64,000 nucleotides of DNA, taken from contig JANQMN010000080.1 in the NCBI GenBank assembly GCA_028280065.1, positions 1 through 64,000 of the forward strand, written 5' to 3'. Source of the DNA: Hahella sp. Its GTDB lineage: Bacteria > Pseudomonadota > Gammaproteobacteria > Pseudomonadales > Oleiphilaceae. Positions 28,547 through 37,499 of this stretch are shown in pieces; position 1 is the first letter of the stretch; each line of letters opens with the position of its first letter. A program made the translations under genes and the position numbers. The notes under the pieces were generated by a model. That model worked only from the letters and a program-made list of their open reading frames with translations, had not been told where the DNA came from and did no database searches.

Positions 28547-28849
28547 TCAATATAGCGTTTTTAGTTCCACAGGAACGCTCAAAGCATTGCCCTGGGATTC
28601 TGGTTGGCCGATCATCTCGTCATAAGCGGATCTATGGTAGAGACTTGCACTTCGCAATGGCAGATGCCGGAAACAGTCTTTAATGCTGGTGATGTTTTGA
28701 AATATCCGAGCTTGTACGCCATCTTCCGAGTAGAGCTTCTGCTGGCCGTTCCAGGTAAATTCGACAGAATATACACAGTACCCGCTGGAGCGAATGTTCA
28801 TTGAAACATCTGTTGGAAGCCTAACTAAATCTTCTGGAGTGATGTACAT
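28547..28849 (-). CDS. DUF6482-like hypothetical protein
   Basis: 100 residues, no signal peptide or membrane helix. The pattern of a short beta strand (GYCVYSVEF), an SEDGVQARIF turn and the SAYDEMIGQ motif near residue 75 recalls the small DUF6482 proteins of pseudomonads; this rests on memory of the family. Function unknown. It stands between the cupredoxin-like and tcdA genes, same strand, with gaps of about 60 bases each side. The ribosome binding site is weak. Confidence 0.55.
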   Translation of the reverse strand: MYITPEDLVRLPTDVSMNIRSSGYCVYSVEFTWNGQQKLYSEDGVQARIFQNITSIKDCFRHLPLRSASLYHRSAYDEMIGQPESQGNALSVPVELKTLY

Positions 28850-28907
28850 GATTTTGCCCGTTAACCGTCGGATTTTCAGGTTTTACGCCTAGGTCGCGCG
28901 CCTGGAT

Positions 28908-29693
28908 TTAATTTGCCGAGGCAATCCTCTTCACGGCCCTTGCGGCAGCAATAAAGCCGAATGTCCCGGTGACCATTGTTGCCGCCCCAAAACCGGATGC
29001 ACAGTCCAGGCGGCTGCTGTCACCGGGTGCGGGCTTGCCGGCACATACGCCGCCCTCGGGGGTTGGGTACACCAACTGCTCCGTTGAAAACACGGCTTCT
29101 ATGCCAAATCTGCGCTTTGGGTTCGAGGAAAAACGGTAATCTTGCCGGAGTTTCTTTCGGACCTTAGCAAGCAATGGGTCATGGTAGGTTTTGCTTAAGT
29201 CGGTAACGGTTGCGCTGCAAGGGTCAGTCTGCCCGCCAGCGCCACCGACGGTGATGAGTCTTATTTTATGTCGTTGGCAGTGGGCGATGATGGCGCATTT
29301 GTGCCTGACGCTGTCAATGGCGTCGATGACATAGGCGTATTGTTTGGTCAGCAGGTTTTCCACCGATTTTTCGGTGACAAATTTTGCGATTGGACTAACC
29401 TGACATTCCGGATTGATTTCACTGAGACGTTTTGCCATCTCCTCAACCTTCAGTTCGCCGATGCTCGACTGATGGGTATGGATCTGGCGATTGGTATTAC
29501 TGATACAGATATCATCCAAATCCAGGAGATCCAGGTTCCCGACCCCGGAACGGACAAGCGCTTCGGCTGACCAGGAGCCCACACCGCCGATCCCGATGAC
29601 GGCGACCTTGGCTTGGGCCAGTTGTTCCAACCCGGTAACGCCATAAAGCCGTGCAATGCCGGAAAATCGGCTGTAATACTCTTGTGAAGGCAC
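28908..29693 (-). CDS. tcdA: tRNA threonylcarbamoyladenosine dehydratase
   Basis: 261 residues of the E1-like ThiF/MoeB superfamily. It has the nucleotide-binding loop VIGIGGVGSWSAEALVRSG near 31-49, DLDDICISNTNRQIH, and DAIDSVRHKCAIIAHC. TcdA uses ATP to cyclise t6A37 to ct6A in ANN-decoding tRNAs; the RFSGIARLYG opening and TGTFGFIAAARAVKRIA ending are typical. The frame starts with GTG at 29693. A promoter with a palindrome over its -35 box lies upstream. Confidence 0.92.
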   Translation of the reverse strand: MPSQEYYSRFSGIARLYGVTGLEQLAQAKVAVIGIGGVGSWSAEALVRSGVGNLDLLDLDDICISNTNRQIHTHQSSIGELKVEEMAKRLSEINPECQVSPIAKFVTEKSVENLLTKQYAYVIDAIDSVRHKCAIIAHCQRHKIRLITVGGAGGQTDPCSATVTDLSKTYHDPLLAKVRKKLRQDYRFSSNPKRRFGIEAVFSTEQLVYPTPEGGVCAGKPAPGDSSRLDCASGFGAATMVTGTFGFIAAARAVKRIASAN

Positions 29694-29728
29694 TGGAAAA
29701 CCATTCCTGTTGGTTGCAAGTTGGGCGG

Positions 29729-29764
29729 ATTATAAAGTGTTTTAGATGTGAGTAAATGTTTACT
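29729..29764 (-). promoter_or_regulatory. tcdA promoter with overlapping palindromic operator
   Basis: On the minus strand TTTACT (29756-29751), 16 bases, then a perfect TATAAT (29734-29729). The -35 box is one arm of the perfect inverted repeat AGTAAA-TG-TTTACT at 29751-29764, placed where a repressor would block polymerase. The rest of the 266-base divergent gap shows no gene. Confidence 0.5.
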
Positions 29765-29959
29765 TTCAAACACTGCTTGAGAAGGCGTCAGCGCAACCCG
29801 GTCAACGGGCTCGGCAATCGGGTTGCCGCTATGGTTGTACGGCATCAGCCTAATTAAGTTAAGATTTTGCCATTGCACATGCTTTAGGCTTTACTTATAG
29901 CATTGTCAGGAGTGCAGATTATTTCATCGGCACACAGCTTGAGCTCCCGGGAAAATTAC

Positions 29960-30991
29960 ATGACCTTACCGGTTTTAATTTGCGACGATTCAGGCGTCGC
30001 CAGAAAGCAAATGGCGAGATCTCTTCCGGAAGGCTGGGATGTCGAGATTTCCTTTGCCAAGCATGGCGGCGAAGCGGTGGAAATGATCGGGCAAGGCAAG
30101 GGCGATGTCTTGTTTCTCGATCTGAACATGCCGGTCATGGATGGCTATGAAACACTTGAGGCTATCGCGAAGAATGCATTACAGTCGATCGTAATCGTTG
30201 TCTCCGGCGACATTCAACCGGATGCGAAAAAGCGTGTCATGGATCTTGGCGCGTTTGACTTCATCAAAAAGCCCATCTCCAACGAAGAATTAATTGCAGT
30301 TTTAACCCGCGCCGGTATTTATTCCGACCAGGAGCCAGCGGCGGCGCAGAGCGAATCCGCCGTTGAAGAAGCCCGTGAAGTCGCCCTCACCAGTGTCGGC
30401 AAGCTTTCCGAACTGGAAGCCTATCAAGAGATAACGAATGTCGCGATGGGGCAGGCCGCGGATCTTTTAGCCCGGCTGTTGAAAGTATTCGTGCTTCTGC
30501 CGATTCCAAAAGTAAATCTGCTTGAACTGGGCGAACTGCAAATGGCGCTTCAGGCAACTAAGGAACAGGATACTATTTCCGCGGTTTGCCAGGGCTTTAT
30601 CGGTTCGGGAATTGCCGGTGAGGCGTTATTGTTGTTCCACGACTCCAGTTTTACCGATATGGCCAAGCTGATGCACTACAAGGGCAAGCTTAACGAAATG
30701 GTGGAACAGGAATTGTTGATGGATGTCGCTTCGGTGTTGATCGGGGCCTGTATCAAGGGCGTTGCCGATCAGTTGGATATCGACTTCAGCCAGGGGCATC
30801 CGGTGGTGTTAGGGCAACATGTGGATATCAATAAGCTGCTCAAGGATAACTTGTGGAATTGGGATCGCACCCTGGCGATAGAGATCTGCTATTCCATTGA
30901 AAATCACAATATTCAATGTGATCTATTGCTGCTTTTTACAGAAGATTCCTTACCGGTAATGCGTAATAAGGTTGCCTATTTACTTAAATAA
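29960..30991 (+). CDS. Response regulator fused to a CheC-like phosphatase domain
   Basis: 343 residues from the ATG at 29960 (GGGA upstream; the frame is open 19 codons further). Residues 1-120 are a CheY-like receiver with LICDDS, phosphoacceptor Asp in VLFLDLNMP and the conserved Lys in FIKKP. Residues about 150-340 resemble CheC/CheX. The first active motif ExxN followed 22 residues later by Pro is intact (QEITN...LLPIP); the second is degraded to D-V-A-S. It may therefore dephosphorylate its own or another receiver. It is in an operon with the PAS-GGDEF gene 17 bases downstream. Confidence 0.85.
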   Translation: MTLPVLICDDSGVARKQMARSLPEGWDVEISFAKHGGEAVEMIGQGKGDVLFLDLNMPVMDGYETLEAIAKNALQSIVIVVSGDIQPDAKKRVMDLGAFDFIKKPISNEELIAVLTRAGIYSDQEPAAAQSESAVEEAREVALTSVGKLSELEAYQEITNVAMGQAADLLARLLKVFVLLPIPKVNLLELGELQMALQATKEQDTISAVCQGFIGSGIAGEALLLFHDSSFTDMAKLMHYKGKLNEMVEQELLMDVASVLIGACIKGVADQLDIDFSQGHPVVLGQHVDINKLLKDNLWNWDRTLAIEICYSIENHNIQCDLLLLFTEDSLPVMRNKVAYLLK

Positions 30992-31008
30992 CAGTTGAAA
31001 CCCTCATT

Positions 31009-31962
31009 ATGTCCCATGATTTAGACATTACAGAATTCCACTGGCTGATGGACATGTTGCAAACCATCGATGTCGGACTGGTGGTGCTGGATCGGCGCTA
31101 TAAGATAAAGGCGTGGAACAGTTTCATGGAAAATCATAGCGGACTGCGGCCTGACAAAGTCAGGGATAAGATGATTTTCGATGTGTTCGATGAAATCCCC
31201 AAAGAATGGTTTTTACACAAGACCCGGCCGGTATTTCTGTTAAAAAACCGTTCGTTCACCACTTGGGAGCAGCGTCCATACCTGTTCAAGTTTAAAAACT
31301 ATCGGCCTATCACGGGTACCGAAAAGTTTATGTATCAGAACATCACGATCTCCCCGCTAATGTCGACTACCGGCGAAGTGCAGAATATCTGCGTGATTGT
31401 TTACGATGTGACGGACATTGCCAGCAATAGAAAGCAATTGGAAACCGCGAACGCCAAACTGCAAATGTTGAGCCGTACCGATGGTTTGACAGGTTTGAAC
31501 AATCGGCGTTTCTGGCAGGAACAGTTTGAAGCCGAGTACCGGCGCTATAAACGGACTGGGGAAGCAAGTTCGCTGGTGATGTTTGATATCGATCACTTCA
31601 AGAAAGTTAATGACAACTACGGTCATCCGGCCGGCGACGATGTGATTAGGGCGACTGCCGATATGTTGAAGGAAACCATGCGGATAACCGATGTTGCGGG
31701 ACGCTACGGAGGCGAGGAGTTTGCCGTCATTTTGGTGAAAACCGAAAGTGATTCGGCAACCATTTTTGCCGAAAGGTTACGGGAGAATATCGCCAATTTA
31801 CTGGTCACCCATGAAGACCACGAAATACGCTATACCATCAGTTTGGGAATTGCTGAATTAAATCCCGGAATTAAGTCGGCGGCCGAATGGATGGAAAAGG
31901 CTGATTCGGCCTTATACAGATCGAAGGAAGGCGGCCGTAACCGCGTGACAGTTGCGTCCTGA
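31009..31962 (+). CDS. PAS-GGDEF diguanylate cyclase
   Basis: 317 residues, no membrane helix. A PAS domain (about 10-140: DVGLVVLDRRYKIKAWNSFMENHSG) is joined by a short coiled coil to a GGDEF domain with SRTDGLTGLNNRRFW, DIDHFKKVNDNYGHPAGD and active GGEEF near 234-238. The I-site RxxD (RITD) is present, so product inhibition is expected. It probably makes cyclic di-GMP in response to a cytoplasmic ligand or to the receiver-CheC protein encoded just upstream. Confidence 0.9.
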   Translation: MSHDLDITEFHWLMDMLQTIDVGLVVLDRRYKIKAWNSFMENHSGLRPDKVRDKMIFDVFDEIPKEWFLHKTRPVFLLKNRSFTTWEQRPYLFKFKNYRPITGTEKFMYQNITISPLMSTTGEVQNICVIVYDVTDIASNRKQLETANAKLQMLSRTDGLTGLNNRRFWQEQFEAEYRRYKRTGEASSLVMFDIDHFKKVNDNYGHPAGDDVIRATADMLKETMRITDVAGRYGGEEFAVILVKTESDSATIFAERLRENIANLLVTHEDHEIRYTISLGIAELNPGIKSAAEWMEKADSALYRSKEGGRNRVTVAS

Positions 31963-32111
31963 TCCGCCGGAAATTCACCTCCATTAGAAAACTTCCATTG
32001 TTCACCTTGGTCAATCCGCCCTATACTTAAGTTTGATGGGGCCTGGATTCGTAGTAATCATTTTTTCAAAAGGCTGCGTACTAACCACATGTTTGTTGTA
32101 AGAGACATCGT

Positions 32112-32525
32112 ATGAAACCCAGCCTTCGTGGCTCAGATAAAAATCCTGTAGAACACCTTGATGTGAAATTAAAAATCAAGCGCGGATTGATGTCATCTGA
32201 ATGGGTGAAGGTGCAGGTTCTTAAATTCAGTGCTTCGGGTATGACAGTAAGGACGGATGAAGATTTGCAGATCGGCGGCAAATGCTTGTTTTCAATTCAT
32301 CTGGCAATGGATTTTGGCGACATTACTATTGCCAAAGTCGAGGCGATACCGCAGAGTCGAGCTAAAGTTTGCAGTTGTTTTGACTACCCTCTGCAGTTTT
32401 CGCTGCCCGGCGGTTTGTTCAGCGAAACCAGCGTGACGAAAAGCTTGGAACGGATCGATGCTTTACTTTCCAGCTACGACTCGCTGGTGAATAAGATTAA
32501 GTCGGGGCCCTTCGCTGCAAAGTAA
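32112..32525 (+). CDS. PilZ-like hypothetical protein
   Basis: 137 residues, soluble. The middle (VKVQVLKFSASGMTVRTDEDLQIGG, then IHLAMDFGDITIAKVEAI) has the beta-barrel pattern and the xSxxG turn of PilZ domains, but the usual RxxxR loop is not seen, so cyclic di-GMP binding is doubtful. The C-terminal 30 residues are a predicted helix (SLERIDALLSSYDSLVNKI). It follows the PAS-GGDEF gene by 149 bases, same strand. The assignment is tentative. Confidence 0.45.
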   Translation: MKPSLRGSDKNPVEHLDVKLKIKRGLMSSEWVKVQVLKFSASGMTVRTDEDLQIGGKCLFSIHLAMDFGDITIAKVEAIPQSRAKVCSCFDYPLQFSLPGGLFSETSVTKSLERIDALLSSYDSLVNKIKSGPFAAK

Positions 32526-32577
32526 CCTTCAACTCCATTGCGTTCTGTGTTGACCTGTATGGAATTAGGAGTTTAGC

Positions 32578-33939
32578 GTGGCCGGTTCTTCATCGGATTC
32601 GTCCAAGAAAAAGCAAATCACCACGCCGGCATCGCGCAGTAAACGGTTTTTCAAGCTGGCGGGCATGACCGCTTCGGTAGCGACAAATTACGCTGCCGAT
32701 AAGTTGCGGAGAAGTTTTACCAATGCAGAGGATCAGCAGGACAGAACCCGGCAAACCTACGACAAAATGGCCAATGAAATTGCCGACACCCTGGGGGAAC
32801 TCAAAGGTGCGGTAATGAAGGTTGGGCAGATCGCCTCCCAAACCCAGGATTTTCTCCCCAAAGAGTTTTCCGAAGCATTACAGAAATTGCAGCGCGAAGC
32901 GCCGCCAATGGACTACGAGGTGATTGCCCGGCAGATCACCCGGGAACTGGGCGCCACCCCTGAAGAACTGTTTCGAACCTTCGATCCGCAACCCTATGCG
33001 GCAGCATCCATCGGTCAGGTGCATCGTGCAGTCACTGAGGATGGCCGCGACGTGATTGTCAAGGTTCAGTATCCAGGCGTTGACCGTTCGGTGGATTCCG
33101 ATTTAAAACAGTTGCGCTTGACGCTGAAACTGGGGGGGCTGTTGAAGCTACCGAAAGAAAGCGTCGATCAGCTATTCGAGGAAATTCGGCTTCGCCTTAA
33201 TGAAGAATTGGATTATGAAAACGAGGCGAACAATATTCTCGATTTTCGACGCTTCCATAAAAACGATCAAGGGTTGATTATTCCCGGCATTGTACAGAGT
33301 CTTTGTTCCGGAAGGGTACTGACTTTGGAATGCATCGAAGGCGACCATATTAGCCAGGTATCCAGCGCGAAGTACTCCCAGGACACCATTAATCTTATCG
33401 GACAACGGTTATTCCGGACCATGGCGGACCAGCTTTTCAAGTTTCAGGCAATCCATGGCGATCCGCATGCGGGAAATTTCGCATTCCGTCCCGATGGGAC
33501 GGTGATCATGTACGATTTCGGTTGTGTAAAGAAACTCAAACCGGAGATTGTCGCTTCCTATAAACGTGCGCTTATTGCCGGAATAACCGGAGATTATGCC
33601 GCATTGGATAGATACCTGATCGACTTAGGCGTGCGGGTGGAAGGCTTACCCTCCATTGAGGACGATTATTACGCCATGTGGCGGGATATCTTTCTGGTGC
33701 CGTTTGCCAGTCCCACCGATCGGTTCAATTTTGCCCAGGCAAACTTGCATCAACAAGTGGCTGCCAAGGCGTCCACCGTGTTTAAGTACCTGGATTATTT
33801 CAAACCGCCGGTGGAAACGATTTTCATTGACCGTATGATTGCAGGCCACTACTGGATTATGAAGCGCTTGGGAGTGCAGGCAGCCTTTCGCAGGGAACTG
33901 GAACATTACTTGGAAGTCACCTTGCCCAAAGCGGGTTGA
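32578..33939 (+). CDS. ABC1/AarF-type atypical kinase
   Basis: 453 residues of the UbiB/ADCK protein-kinase-like family. Hallmarks: LKGAVMKVGQIASQ (the KxGQ motif), YAAASIGQVHRAVTEDGRDVIVKVQYPGV (Ala-rich nucleotide loop and catalytic Lys), LDYENEANN, HGDPHAGNF and MYDFGCVK. Members support ubiquinone synthesis or lipid-linked processes by an ATPase activity. It is not UbiB itself, which is longer and membrane-anchored. The start is GTG with TAGGAG upstream. The phosphopantetheinyl transferase gene follows after 79 bases. Confidence 0.88.
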   Translation: MAGSSSDSSKKKQITTPASRSKRFFKLAGMTASVATNYAADKLRRSFTNAEDQQDRTRQTYDKMANEIADTLGELKGAVMKVGQIASQTQDFLPKEFSEALQKLQREAPPMDYEVIARQITRELGATPEELFRTFDPQPYAAASIGQVHRAVTEDGRDVIVKVQYPGVDRSVDSDLKQLRLTLKLGGLLKLPKESVDQLFEEIRLRLNEELDYENEANNILDFRRFHKNDQGLIIPGIVQSLCSGRVLTLECIEGDHISQVSSAKYSQDTINLIGQRLFRTMADQLFKFQAIHGDPHAGNFAFRPDGTVIMYDFGCVKKLKPEIVASYKRALIAGITGDYAALDRYLIDLGVRVEGLPSIEDDYYAMWRDIFLVPFASPTDRFNFAQANLHQQVAAKASTVFKYLDYFKPPVETIFIDRMIAGHYWIMKRLGVQAAFRRELEHYLEVTLPKAG

Positions 33940-34018
33940 CGCGTTCTGTAGACATTTGGCATGAACTCAAGCGGTACTGCATACTTGATGACCAACGCTG
34001 AATAGACAATTCAAGACC

Positions 34019-34786
34019 TTGAGAGACTTCTTTACCCCTACCTCGATTCTCATCTGTAACTCCAGAGCGGTGACCGATAGTCAGGCTCAGCGTTATCAAG
34101 ACTGGTTAAGCGAGGAAGAGCAGTCGCGCCTGACCCGTATCCGGCATCCGGAAGTGCGCTTGTGTTTTCTGTTGGGACGGGCGCTTGTGCGTTATGCGAT
34201 TGGTGAGTTCGCTGACACCGCGCCTGCGAAGATTCCATTGCAAATTTCCGAGTCGGGAAAACCTGAAATTGATCCCCGCGCAGTTCGGTATCCCTTTCAT
34301 TTCAGTATTTCCCATAAAGACTGTTGGGTTATAGCCGGGTTGAGCCGCTCGCCAATTGGCGTAGATTTGGAGTCATTGCCGAAAAGAAATTACCTCAAGC
34401 TGGCGCAGCGGTTTTTTCATCCGGATGAATATGCCGGTTTGGCGCAATTACCCCATGACCAGGTGGCGCATCGGTTTACCCAATTATGGTGCCTGAAGGA
34501 AGCCGAAGTTAAGCGTCTTGGTTTGAGCATGGCCATCCAGATGGCCAAATTGAACTTTGATGTTGACGGCAAACACATTACCTGCCAAGGTGGCCCACGG
34601 CCACCCTGTTTTCAGTTGTATGCTTTTGACAAAGTGCACAGCGATAATGGGGTTGTACCTATAAATACGGACCGGTTTGGCTATCTCGGACTTGCTGCCG
34701 AGCTTACAGCGAATTCGCCAAAGCTTTTTCAAGGGTTGCCGGATAATTTGGCAGGGACTGAATTAGCCTTGGTTGCAAGCAGTTAA
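34019..34786 (+). CDS. 4'-phosphopantetheinyl transferase (Sfp type)
   Basis: 255 residues. It moves phosphopantetheine from CoA to carrier proteins. Motifs: a SGKPEI segment with FHFSISHKDCWV, GVDLESL (magnesium-binding GxDxE) near 115, FHPDEY, and WCLKEAEVKRLG (WxxKEA). The size is that of Sfp or HetI rather than the short AcpS. No polyketide or peptide synthase lies in the window. The only in-frame start near the conserved region is TTG at 34019, with no strong ribosome binding site. Confidence 0.85.
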   Translation: MRDFFTPTSILICNSRAVTDSQAQRYQDWLSEEEQSRLTRIRHPEVRLCFLLGRALVRYAIGEFADTAPAKIPLQISESGKPEIDPRAVRYPFHFSISHKDCWVIAGLSRSPIGVDLESLPKRNYLKLAQRFFHPDEYAGLAQLPHDQVAHRFTQLWCLKEAEVKRLGLSMAIQMAKLNFDVDGKHITCQGGPRPPCFQLYAFDKVHSDNGVVPINTDRFGYLGLAAELTANSPKLFQGLPDNLAGTELALVASS

Positions 34787-34840
34787 GCACAGACTTCCTG
34801 CTTACACCGGTCACGATAATTAAATCATGTCGAGGTTTTC

Positions 34841-35653
34841 ATGTCTGAATTTCAAACGCTGGCATTGCAACAGGAAGGTGCTATTGCAACTCTTACACTC
34901 AATCGGCCGGAAAAAGCCAATGCCCTGAACATGCGTATGTGGGAAGAACTGGGCCAAGCGATGGCGCAGGTCGATGCCGAAGAATCTGTCCGGGTGGTTA
35001 TTATTCAAGGCGCTGGCAAGCATTTTTGCAGTGGCATTGATCTGATGGATTTCAGTGCGGTGTTCAACAGCAAAATCAAATGCGAAGGCCGCAAAAGAGA
35101 GCAGTTGCGGCAGATGATCATCAAGTTGCAAAATTGTTTAACGGCTATAGAGACCTGCCGGAAACCGGTCATTGCAGCGATTCAAGGAGGTTGTATCGGC
35201 GGCGGAGTCGACTTGGTCGCTTGTTGCGATATGCGCTACATGACCACGGATGCGTACTTCCAAATTAAGGAAATAGACATAGGCATGACCGCTGACGTCG
35301 GTACGCTCCAGCGCTTGCCATATATCATTGGCGATGGCTTGATGCGGGAGTTGTCGTACACAGGACGCAAAGTCCAGGCAGAAGAAGCGGTAGCGTCCGG
35401 TTTGGCCAATCGTGCTTATAACGACCGGGATCAAATGCAGACGGAAGTTCATGCGCTTGCGGAATCCATTGCCGCCAAGTCCCCGTTGGCCATTCGCGGA
35501 ACTAAGGAAATGTTGAAATATACCCGCGATCATACGGTTGCGGATAGTCTAAACTATGTAGCTACCTGGAACGCGGCAATGCTGATCAGTGAAGATATTC
35601 AAGAAGCCATGATGGCGCAAATGCAAAAGCGGGCGCCGGTGTTCAAGGATTAG
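34841..35653 (+). CDS. Enoyl-CoA hydratase/isomerase, dienoyl-CoA isomerase (ECH1) type
   Basis: 270 residues of the crotonase fold: KHFCSGIDLMDFS and IQGGCIGGGVDLVACCDMRY form the oxyanion hole. The run from YFQIKEIDIGM through ADVGTLQRLP near 143-163 carries the Glu and Asp that mark delta3,5-delta2,4-dienoyl-CoA isomerase rather than hydratase, and the C-terminal YTRDHTVADSLNYVATWN also matches ECH1. It would process unsaturated fatty acids in beta-oxidation, fitting the wax ester synthase. GAGG precedes the ATG. It stands as a single gene. Confidence 0.85.
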   Translation: MSEFQTLALQQEGAIATLTLNRPEKANALNMRMWEELGQAMAQVDAEESVRVVIIQGAGKHFCSGIDLMDFSAVFNSKIKCEGRKREQLRQMIIKLQNCLTAIETCRKPVIAAIQGGCIGGGVDLVACCDMRYMTTDAYFQIKEIDIGMTADVGTLQRLPYIIGDGLMRELSYTGRKVQAEEAVASGLANRAYNDRDQMQTEVHALAESIAAKSPLAIRGTKEMLKYTRDHTVADSLNYVATWNAAMLISEDIQEAMMAQMQKRAPVFKD

Positions 35654-35856
35654 TCTATTGGCATATTCTGATCTCTGTCAGTTATTTGGCATCTTCCTCG
35701 GCAAATTTGCCCTATGGCAGAACTGGGATCGAAAATGTGACCCAGTAATACTGTGTTAAATGCTGGCGAAGAGTAGAATATGCCGTGCTTCACAATTACT
35801 AAAAATCTTTAATATTAAGAATAACAGGTGCAAAACAGCCTACTAAGGTAATCGCT

Positions 35857-37446
35857 ATGAGTGAAACGTTTGATTTATCAAAACATAGAATAACCGTTGA
35901 AACCATTGTTCGTAATGCCTGCCCGGCAAACCTCTATGCAGAAGCAGTCAAATACGAAAAGCGCCGTACTGAAATAGCAGACACCGGTGCCATCATGGTG
36001 CTATCAGGCAAAAAGACCGGCCGTAGCCCAACCGATAAGAGGGTGGTCAGAAACCCCGAAAGTGAAAACGATATTTGGTGGGGAAAAATCAATATCGAAC
36101 TGGACCGCCACACGTTCCGGATCAATCGTGAACGCGCCATCGACTATTTAAATACCCGTGACCGTCTCTATGTCATGGACGGTTTTGCAGGTTGGGATCC
36201 TGAAAACCGGATAAAAGTAAGAATCATTTGTACCCGCCCCTACCATGCATTGTTCATGAACAACATGCTGATTCGTCCTTCCCAGGAAGAGCTCGCAAAC
36301 TTTGGCGAACCCGATTATGTAGTAATCAATGCCGGTGAATTCCCTGCCAACCGCCTGACTTCTCACATGACCTCCACCACCAGTGTGGACGTCGACTTTG
36401 ACGATGGCGAGTTTGTCATTCTGGGTACCGAATACGCCGGCGAGATGAAGAAGGGTGTATTCACCATCATGAACTACATCATGCCGAAGCGCGGTATTCT
36501 CTCCATGCACTGTTCGGCGAACGAATCCGATAAGGGCGACGTGTCTCTGTTCTTCGGATTGTCCGGTACCGGTAAGACTACCCTGTCCGCTGACCCACAC
36601 CGGAAATTGATCGGTGACGACGAGCACTGCTGGAGTGATAACGGCATCTTTAACGTTGAAGGCGGTTGCTATGCGAAGTGTATTGATCTGACTGAAGAAA
36701 GTGAGCCGGAAATATTCCGGGCGATTCGCTTTGGCGCGGTATTGGAAAACGTGGTCTTTGACGAAGTTACCCATGGGGTGGACTATACAAACTGCTCAAT
36801 TACGGAAAACACGCGTGCATCCTATCCGCTCGAGCATATCGATAATGCCAAGATTCCATGTGTTGGCGGGCATCCGAATAACGTAATCTTCCTTACCTGT
36901 GATGCATTCGGTGTCTTGCCTCCGGTCAGTAAGCTTACTCCGGCCCAGGCGATGTATCACTTTATCAGTGGTTACACGGCAAAAGTCGCCGGTACCGAAA
37001 TGGGCGTCACCGAGCCCCAGGCGACTTTCTCGGCCTGTTTCGGCGCGGCTTTCATGGTATGGCATCCAAGCAAGTATGCTGAACTGCTTGCCGAACGTAT
37101 TCGCCAGAACAATACTGCGGTTTGGCTGGTGAATACCGGCTGGTCCGGTGGTCCTTACGGTACTGGTTCGCGAATGAAGTTGAAGTATACCCGGGCTATT
37201 ATTGACGCCATTCATGACGGTTCACTGGAAAAAGCGCCAACCGCGATTGATGAAACATTTGGCTTCGAAATTCCCACTAAGTGTGCGGAAGTTCCCGATG
37301 AAATGCTGATGCCGAAAAACACTTGGGAAGATAAGTCTGCCTATGAAGTGAAGGCAACCCATCTTGCCGAATTGTTCCAGGAAAACTTCAAGCAGTTTGA
37401 AGACGGCTGCAGCCAGGAAATTATCGACGCAGGTCCACGGACTTAG
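35857..37446 (+). CDS. pckA: Phosphoenolpyruvate carboxykinase (ATP)
   Basis: 529 residues, the ATP-dependent family. It converts oxaloacetate to PEP, the first step of gluconeogenesis. Motifs: the RSPTDKRVV arginine loop, GEFPANRLT, the P-loop [16 protein letters not shown] near 235-250, and [21 protein letters not shown] with the metal-binding and kinase-2 residues. AAGG precedes the ATG, with a 203-base leader that shows no gene. A terminator follows the stop by about 20 bases. Confidence 0.97.
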   Translation: MSETFDLSKHRITVETIVRNACPANLYAEAVKYEKRRTEIADTGAIMVLSGKKTGRSPTDKRVVRNPESENDIWWGKINIELDRHTFRINRERAIDYLNTRDRLYVMDGFAGWDPENRIKVRIICTRPYHALFMNNMLIRPSQEELANFGEPDYVVINAGEFPANRLTSHMTSTTSVDVDFDDGEFVILGTEYAGEMKKGVFTIMNYIMPKRGILSMHCSANESDKGDVSLFFGLSGTGKTTLSADPHRKLIGDDEHCWSDNGIFNVEGGCYAKCIDLTEESEPEIFRAIRFGAVLENVVFDEVTHGVDYTNCSITENTRASYPLEHIDNAKIPCVGGHPNNVIFLTCDAFGVLPPVSKLTPAQAMYHFISGYTAKVAGTEMGVTEPQATFSACFGAAFMVWHPSKYAELLAERIRQNNTAVWLVNTGWSGGPYGTGSRMKLKYTRAIIDAIHDGSLEKAPTAIDETFGFEIPTKCAEVPDEMLMPKNTWEDKSAYEVKATHLAELFQENFKQFEDGCSQEIIDAGPRT

Positions 37447-37463
37447 CGACATCGAACATCTAC

Positions 37464-37489
37464 AAGGCTCCAGATCGGAGCCTTTTTTT
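37464..37489 (+). terminator. Intrinsic terminator after pckA
   Basis: AAGGCTCC (37464-37471) pairs with GGAGCCTT (37477-37484) around AGATC and continues into a seven-T run (37483-37489). It also separates pckA from the convergent photolyase gene. Confidence 0.88.
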
Positions 37490-37499
37490 GGCCGCACTT

